Position numbers and translations under genes: made by a program. A stretch of 64,000 nt of DNA from Alentia gelatinosa. Taxonomy: Eukaryota; Annelida; Polychaeta; Phyllodocida; Polynoidae. Under the pieces are notes generated by a model, which saw only the letters and a list, made by a program, of their open reading frames with translations, did not search any database and was not told the origin of the DNA. The first letter of the stretch is position 1. Every line of letters begins with the position of its first letter. Where the stretch lies: positions 100,024,797 to 100,088,796 of the forward strand of contig OX465580.1 of assembly GCA_950022655.1 (NCBI GenBank). Reading direction: 5' to 3'. Positions 58,548 to 64,000 of this stretch are shown here, one piece after another.

Positions 58548-61479
58548 AACTGAGACACTTTGTAATGACCCTTCAAAAGGCAGAACCCACCATATTTACC
58601 ATTTAGCTGCTGATGTTATCATACTCCTTCATAGTACATTGATAAATCTCTAAATACGGAAACTGTAGCTATGATTTAGTTCGTATTGATGAGGGCTCAC
58701 GCTCTGTTCCTGGCCTAAATATTACATAAGTAGTATAGGTAGTTTTGACTTTGTTTCGGGGTCACCGTCGCTTTCTTAAATCCGTTTATAAACATTAATA
58801 TGATACTATTGTGAAACTTCATATTTGGTTAACGAGGTATGTCCCTTAGTTTTAAACTCATTGAAATTCATAAACAATGGAGGTTTGATTTGATTTGTGT
58901 CAGAATTATAGGGAATGCAGTATTTTCTGTGTGTTCTGTTTTCCCGGCACATTCTCTATGTCACTAAGTAGTATATTGACTTTAGAATTTGACTCGATGA
59001 CTCACTCTCCTAGCATAGATCCTGCGCTCAACTTCCTGTAGCTGCTTCTATCTTTTGCCCCATAGGTCAAACCAGACATAATCTTAGGGATTACTTTCTT
59101 CAGAAGAAATCACCTCATGTTTTGTAGGGTTTTGTTTGTCAACATGACACATGTGCTCACTCAAAGGGACAGCCTAATCAGATGTGGAATCACATTATAA
59201 AGTGTTTTAGAGTTTAAAAGGAAACAGATGGTTTGTCTGTGAAGCTCGTTTAACAATTAAAAGATTTCTCAACTCATAATACATGGGTTTATCATTACAA
59301 AATTCTCCTACGCTTAATGTGACCTTCAATGACCGCATTCTTCCCAGATCACGGCAAAACTGATCAATGGGAACGGCTTACATGGTCAAGACAGCAAGCG
59401 GGTGAGACACCTGTAGAGAGAAGACAGTCGTAGTAGTTTTACAGAAGGCCCCATCACGTGTCACTTCATAAAATATGAGTTGATTTTCATGACTTTTGAC
59501 AGTCACCTTGTTTTGAATCCGAAATATAGGCTGGTTTTAGCGGATACCTGGGGAACCACTGCCGGGTTGAGGCAGAGATTGATAAGCGCTAGCGATGCTA
59601 AAGATTTGCTGGGAGAGTGCCAATGACTAAGTGTCTAATCGTGACTTCGTTATGGAAGATCGCCAATCATGTGGGCGAATAACGTATGTCGTTAAATTGT
59701 TTTTTGTTGAATAAAAAAAAAGAAGTGTCATGTATGCTGCTCATGTTAGTGACTGTTATACCGCATGTTTAAAATTGACATCATAGTGGTTCCAATACCT
59801 ATGATAGAATTAAAATAAAGTGTATGAGTTAGTGGGAAATGTCACAATTGTCATTGAGTGATCACTTTATGTGATTTATTTAGTGGGTTGAAGTTTAGTA
59901 CCATAAAGATAACATATCTTTCTACCTCTTATAGAAAAATAGTTCGGCCCTTAAAGTTATTTGATTTATACTAAGGTAATACCTCGGCAACACAGAATAA
60001 AGGTAATTTCACTATACCTTTAAGATAATATAAAGAAGTCACACGCAATGTGCAAAACAATAGGCCTGCCTGTTAGGCGGGATGAAGATTGTGAATCTTC
60101 AAGCTGGTAAGCGTTCACACCCCTCAGGGAAAGTCAGGGGATTTGTCACTATGTCACTTGAAATGTATCAAGGACAACACTTCACTGGCGCAGCCACCTA
60201 AGAGGATTTGTTGCCTTATTTTTTTCCGAGTGAGAAGAAGTAAGTTAAGTAAGGCTGGCGGGCCTATGTCGGGGCCAGATTGATCTGTCAAGGTTTGACA
60301 CTAATCAGTCAGTCTCTACTACCCAGTACACTATCCTACCTTTTAATCTCCACCTCTTTATCTTCATCTAATCTACTGTGCCAAAAACATGTTGAAATAG
60401 CAATTCTTTACACAGCATGCACATGCTCGCTCCACGCCGCCTGCGGACTGCTTTTCTGACCATGCAACAGTCTGTTCAAATGCTACCCGCCTACACCCCT
60501 GTCGTTAAAGCTATCTACAAACTGACCAAATACTGCCCACCTACATGCTCTTGCCTTTACACTAGCCACACTCTGCCATTCGGGAACTGCCAACCACAGT
60601 CTCCTCGCATGTGTAATAACCCTCATCAATTTTGTTATTTAGCTGCATCAATTTCTCCCATATACCTCCATAATATCCAGCTGCCGGCGGCCGTACATGC
60701 CTGTCTGCAGGCGCTCTACCTAGAAACATTTTACACTCTGCCCTCGAAGTCTCACTTCTTTATTATGCTGTAATTAGTGTTCATTGGCCGGCGAAAACAC
60801 TCGCACCTGCATCCAAACCATTCATCTCATGTAAAATCCCGGTTCTTAATCCCAACCTGTGTCCAGAGAGAGATGTCCTTTTACAACTATCATATACAGT
60901 GATCCTAATTCGGACATCAATGTCTGAACCTTCTGACCTAAGCGGTCAATACTCGGCATGAATACACGACCGAGGATGGCAGGCGGAGTGGTTGGGTGTG
61001 GGGTAATGCTTATGGGTTCCTAGGGTCTTGGGATTGGTGGTAAATATATGCGTGTCAGGAATAGTGCGTACGGCTTGATGTTCGAGGCAGTAGATCTGTT
61101 TGTGATAGGATGGTTAAGGATATGATGGTCGCACAGATAGGGCTGATCAAAGTAGTGGAGTGGAATGCGTTGTTTTATTTCGTAGCAATAGTAATGGTGA
61201 TATATTTCTCTTTGAAGGTCGGTCTACAACATCAGAAGATCACATTGGTGCTATTGTAGTGGCGAAAATAGCGATGTAGTAGTGATAGAAGTAGTGGTGT
61301 TGCTATCGGTAGTTGGAGGTGTGAGTTTGTGTATTGTCAGTGTTATATAAGCCTTCAGACATGATTTCTTGACATTATCTCCTACATAGATGCCTCTCCT
61401 ATCTTTCATATCCTTCATCCTGCCCCATTCCTCTCCCTTCCCCTTTCAGTGCCCTCCACTATCGACACCTTATGACAGA
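58548..61479. other. No feature recognised
   Basis: Nearly three kilobases without a recognisable element. A frame at 60417-60773 has no family resemblance. AATAAAAAAAAA near 59711 could be an old retroposon end but lacks supporting sequence. Confidence 0.45.
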
Positions 61480-61870
61480 TGTCGCTGCAGTCGACCGGGA
61501 ACGGAAGCGGAAATTGGATCCGGGATCTAAAGGAGAGGGGCGCTACTCTCCTGGCGTAGGCATTCCTCCGCTGACGCATTATTACATGGCCGACTCGCCG
61601 CCGCCTCTGCCTGGAGAGTAGAGGTGCCCGCCTCAGCGTCTCACTTCTTGATTCCCGCGACTCGGCGTCGCCGGAAGTAGCCTCGAGCGTTCTCGTGGAG
61701 GCTGGAGTCGGTGTTTGATTTGTGAGTTTACAGGGCTGGTGGGGATTAAGTGTGGAGAGGTGACAGGAGAGCGCTGGGTGAAAGCGCGGGGGTCGGGGTT
61801 TAACGACTAGACCCCGCCTCGGCAGGATGCAGGGTGTGAAGGATCCCAGGAGACATAGTCTGCAGTATTC
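61480..61870. promoter_or_regulatory. GC-rich island (candidate regulatory DNA)
   Basis: CpG-rich DNA with an AT core, GACGCATTATTACATGGCC, and a pairing set GCTACTCTCCTGGCG / CTGGAGAGTAGAGG around it. No open frame of note. Confidence 0.3.
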
Positions 61871-61982
61871 CCGTTCGGGTACTTGGGTCTGTTGAATTAC
61901 TTACGCCAACGAAAGTACAGGTTACATGAAAAACCTTGCACAAGGGTTTTCATTTGATAATATTCCAACTCTTTCGGCGATG

Positions 61983-62393
61983 CCCGGTTCACACTGTACG
62001 ACTGGAGGTACCAAGATACCCCCAGTGTCAGACTGGAAGTACTTTCGAGCACCTTGGGCGGCAAAACGTAGAGTGTGAACTGCTAGCTTCCCACTAGTCT
62101 CGGATTTGGTTTACCAGGCTCCTCCAATCGCCGAATGGAGGTTACTCAGGTACGCCCAGTTTCAATCATTTTGAATATCAAACACGTTGATATTTGGTAC
62201 CTCCTTACAAATATGTATAGTCGCCTACTGGGCGTACAGAGGTACATCCAGGTGCAAGCGTCCCAGTCGCAATGGGTTGGGGGTCACACACACATCTGAG
62301 CGTACCTTACGACTGGGCGTACCTCCAGTTTCAAGTGCGGTACCTCCATTTGGCGACCCCCGTCCCCAGTCGCACAGTAAGAACGGGACTGGA
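61983..62393. mobile_element. Inverted-repeat element with repeated GGTACCTCCA motifs
   Basis: Left end CCCGGTTCACACTGTACGAC, then TGGAGG; right end is the inverse of CCCGTTCTTACTGTGCGACT, then GGGG. Inside, GGTACCTCCA or its complement and GACTGGGCGTACC recur at least five times in both orientations. A second inner pair (TTCACACT near 61990, AGTGTGAA near 62070) makes a smaller hairpin. The frames at 62187-62432 and 62225-62419 lie inside and are not genes. Confidence 0.6.
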
Positions 62394-62844
62394 GACTGTC
62401 CTACCCGAAAGGCTGCCATAAGTGTTAAGTAAAGTTGACCACATCATCGCCGGGTTTTGTTGGCGCACAGAAAAAGGCCTTTGTGTACGAGCCTAAGTTA
62501 TTCAACAGGCCCCTGGAATTTCTAACATCAGTTTGTTTGCTTATCGGTGAGTCTTGCTCTCTGGTTCTCTGCCATGCACTTCAAGTTTCTGAACAATGCG
62601 GATTGCTAGTCTCGTTCGACCGTCCCCTTGTCCTGACAACCGGATTTGCCTTACAGCCAGACCATCCTAGTATACCGTACTCTACAGTATATTATACTTG
62701 TGTGCGAATGTCTCTCAAGTACTGTCCGTTGCTAGGGGTGCAGTACTGATAATGTTCGTTCCCGCTATGACTGCAACTGTCATATAATAGCGGTTTTTAT
62801 TTCATCAATTTAAGGTATACATGTATAATGATAAGCAGACGCCC
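62394..62844. other. No feature recognised
   Basis: Unique DNA with a 104-codon plus frame without family resemblance. Confidence 0.5.
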
Positions 62845-62944
62845 TCAATGTGGACGTAACGGTTCCCGTTCTCGGCCAGTCGTCAATTTCATACGGCTAT
62901 ATGAAATCGACGACTGACCTTGAACGGGAACCGTTTCGTCCTGA
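62845..62944. repeat. Long hairpin, arms about 40 bp
   Basis: GACGTAACGGTTCCCGTTCT, CAGTCGTC and ATTTCATA on the left pair with TATGAAAT, GACGACTG and AACGGGAACCGTTTCGTC on the right. The loop is 4-6 nt and mismatches are few. It could be a small foldback element or a hairpin RNA locus. Confidence 0.85.
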
Positions 62945-63018
62945 GTTAGACGTTTCGTAATATTATTCGTTATTTCTGGATAACGCTACACACGAACATC
63001 CCCTATTCCCCAAGAGGT

Positions 63019-63494
63019 TACCTGAGAACTCGACCCGAAACGAACTCGACCCGTAGTTGTCAGGAGAACTTGATCCGTTTTGGAGAAATCGATTGGAAAA
63101 CTTGACCCGTTTTAGAAACTTATGAATATGACATTTTCATATACAAGTAAAGGGCCGGTTAGTTAGATTTTAGGCAAATAAACCAGTGAATATAAAAAAG
63201 TCCAGCTAGGTTTAGGGGTAGGGTTAGGGTTATGGTTAAGGTAAGGGTTATGGTTAGGGTAAGGGTTAGGGTTAGGGATAGGGATAGGGGTGAGGTTAAG
63301 GGTAGGGTGGTCTGTTTGTTTTCTTCCCCAGAGAAGACCAAATATTAGGTCAAGATGATATACTTACTACTAAATATAGTAATTATTCAAAGTTGAGATA
63401 CTTGAGAAGGGAACATTTAAAACGGGTCGAGTTCGTTACGGGTCGAGTTTTTTACGGGTCGACTTCGTTACGGGGCGAGTTCTCCAGTATTCGT
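63019..63494. mobile_element. Foldback element with subterminal 16-bp arrays and 9-bp target duplication
   Basis: The left part has several diverged copies of AACTCGACCCGTAACG and the right part (63420-63484) has copies in inverse orientation (ACGGGTCGAGTTCGTT). Outer ends are GAGAACTCG and CGAGTTCTC. The 9-bp word CCAAGAGGT flanks both sides exactly (63010-63018 and 63495-63503), which supports insertion of a mobile element. A 9-bp duplication is typical of Mutator-like and FB-type foldback elements. No transposase is present. Confidence 0.72.
63208..63309. repeat. Telomere-like degenerate (TTAGGG)n tract
   Basis: About 100 bp of GGTTAGGGTTAGGG-type units with GGTTATGG, GGTTAAGG and GGATAGGG variants. 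It sits in the middle of the foldback element at 63019-63494. The Leu/Thr-rich minus frame across it is an artefact. Confidence 0.85.
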
Positions 63495-63503
63495 CCAAGA
63501 GGT

Positions 63504-64000
63504 GCCTTCTGAGCTGCGTTATTGATCTGATTGTTTTGATCCACTACATCAGTAATAACTTCGCCTCATTGATTCAATCATGGTTTCGGATTAATACAAT
63601 ATGAAGTAGACGTAATCAGATGCTAGTGTTAGCATATATAATTCATGAGCAGATGATGATATTCAGTTTATTTACCAGTAAAACAATAGATAAAATGCAC
63701 CGTTTTGTTACAGGGAAACCAGTCGTAGTACATAAATAGCGATCAATCGGGCAAGGTGTTAAGTAGGTAGGAGGAAACGCTCATAGATCTTGTTTTGAAT
63801 TTGATGTTTCCCACCCATGCTCCTGAGAACCTCCGATTGAAATATTTTTCCTAATGCATTATTTCGAGAGGGGTGTACCAGGAAAGGGTATTCGAGTGGA
63901 GTTGTATCGTAGGAGCTTGTGAGTCATTACTAGGGATTACAATGTTATTTCTCATCTATGTATGAATATTTATACTGTCTGGCAGATAATGTTGCATTCT
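63504..64000. other. No feature recognised
   Basis: AT-rich DNA to the end of the window. Confidence 0.5.

Overview
The window looks like nuclear DNA of an animal, probably a marine invertebrate. The evidence is indirect. There are non-LTR retrotransposon (LINE) remnants of the Jockey/CR1/L2 type, a tRNA-derived SINE-like piece, many short inverted-repeat DNA elements, long (CT)n and (TA)n microsatellites, and no compact gene array. I see no bacterial, organellar or viral genome organisation and cannot name the species. Nearly all open frames are short and have no recognisable protein; I read them as chance frames in non-coding DNA. This is best described as a gene-poor, repeat-rich intergenic or intronic region.

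Layout. 1-12.8 kb: mostly unique AT-rich DNA with one copy of inverted-repeat family A (1595), one copy of family B (5281) and two (CT)n arrays. 12.8-15.8 kb: a broken coding remnant on the minus strand (12821-13300), two GC-rich islands, the 3' end of a LINE on the plus strand (14842-15437) and a family C element. 15.8-28.6 kb: further copies of families A, B and C, several hairpins, a 216-bp tandem duplication, GC-rich islands near 23, 25.1 and 25.9 kb, long (TA)n tracts and a SINE-like relic. 29.4-32.6 kb: the clearest protein-coding feature, a minus-strand LINE reverse transcriptase broken by a stop, a frameshift and a poly(A)-tailed insertion, followed by a second LINE tail. 33-45 kb: promoter-like motif clusters, a 30-bp minisatellite, another family A copy and two inverted-repeat elements. 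47-54 kb: a family A copy, a GC-rich block with homeodomain-type motifs, one plausible minus-strand terminal exon (49584-49913) and a family B copy. 54.4-64 kb: dense foldback elements, two adjacent family A copies (one containing a 226-bp palindrome) and a foldback element with a telomere-like core and a 9-bp target duplication.

No operon or pathway is present. What ties the window together is its mobile-element content: three multi-copy short families (A with six copies, B with four plus a relative, C with three), at least two LINE lineages and nested insertions. The GC-rich islands are the main candidates for cis-regulatory DNA, but conservation cannot be judged from one sequence. I did not find a convincing new multi-gene system.
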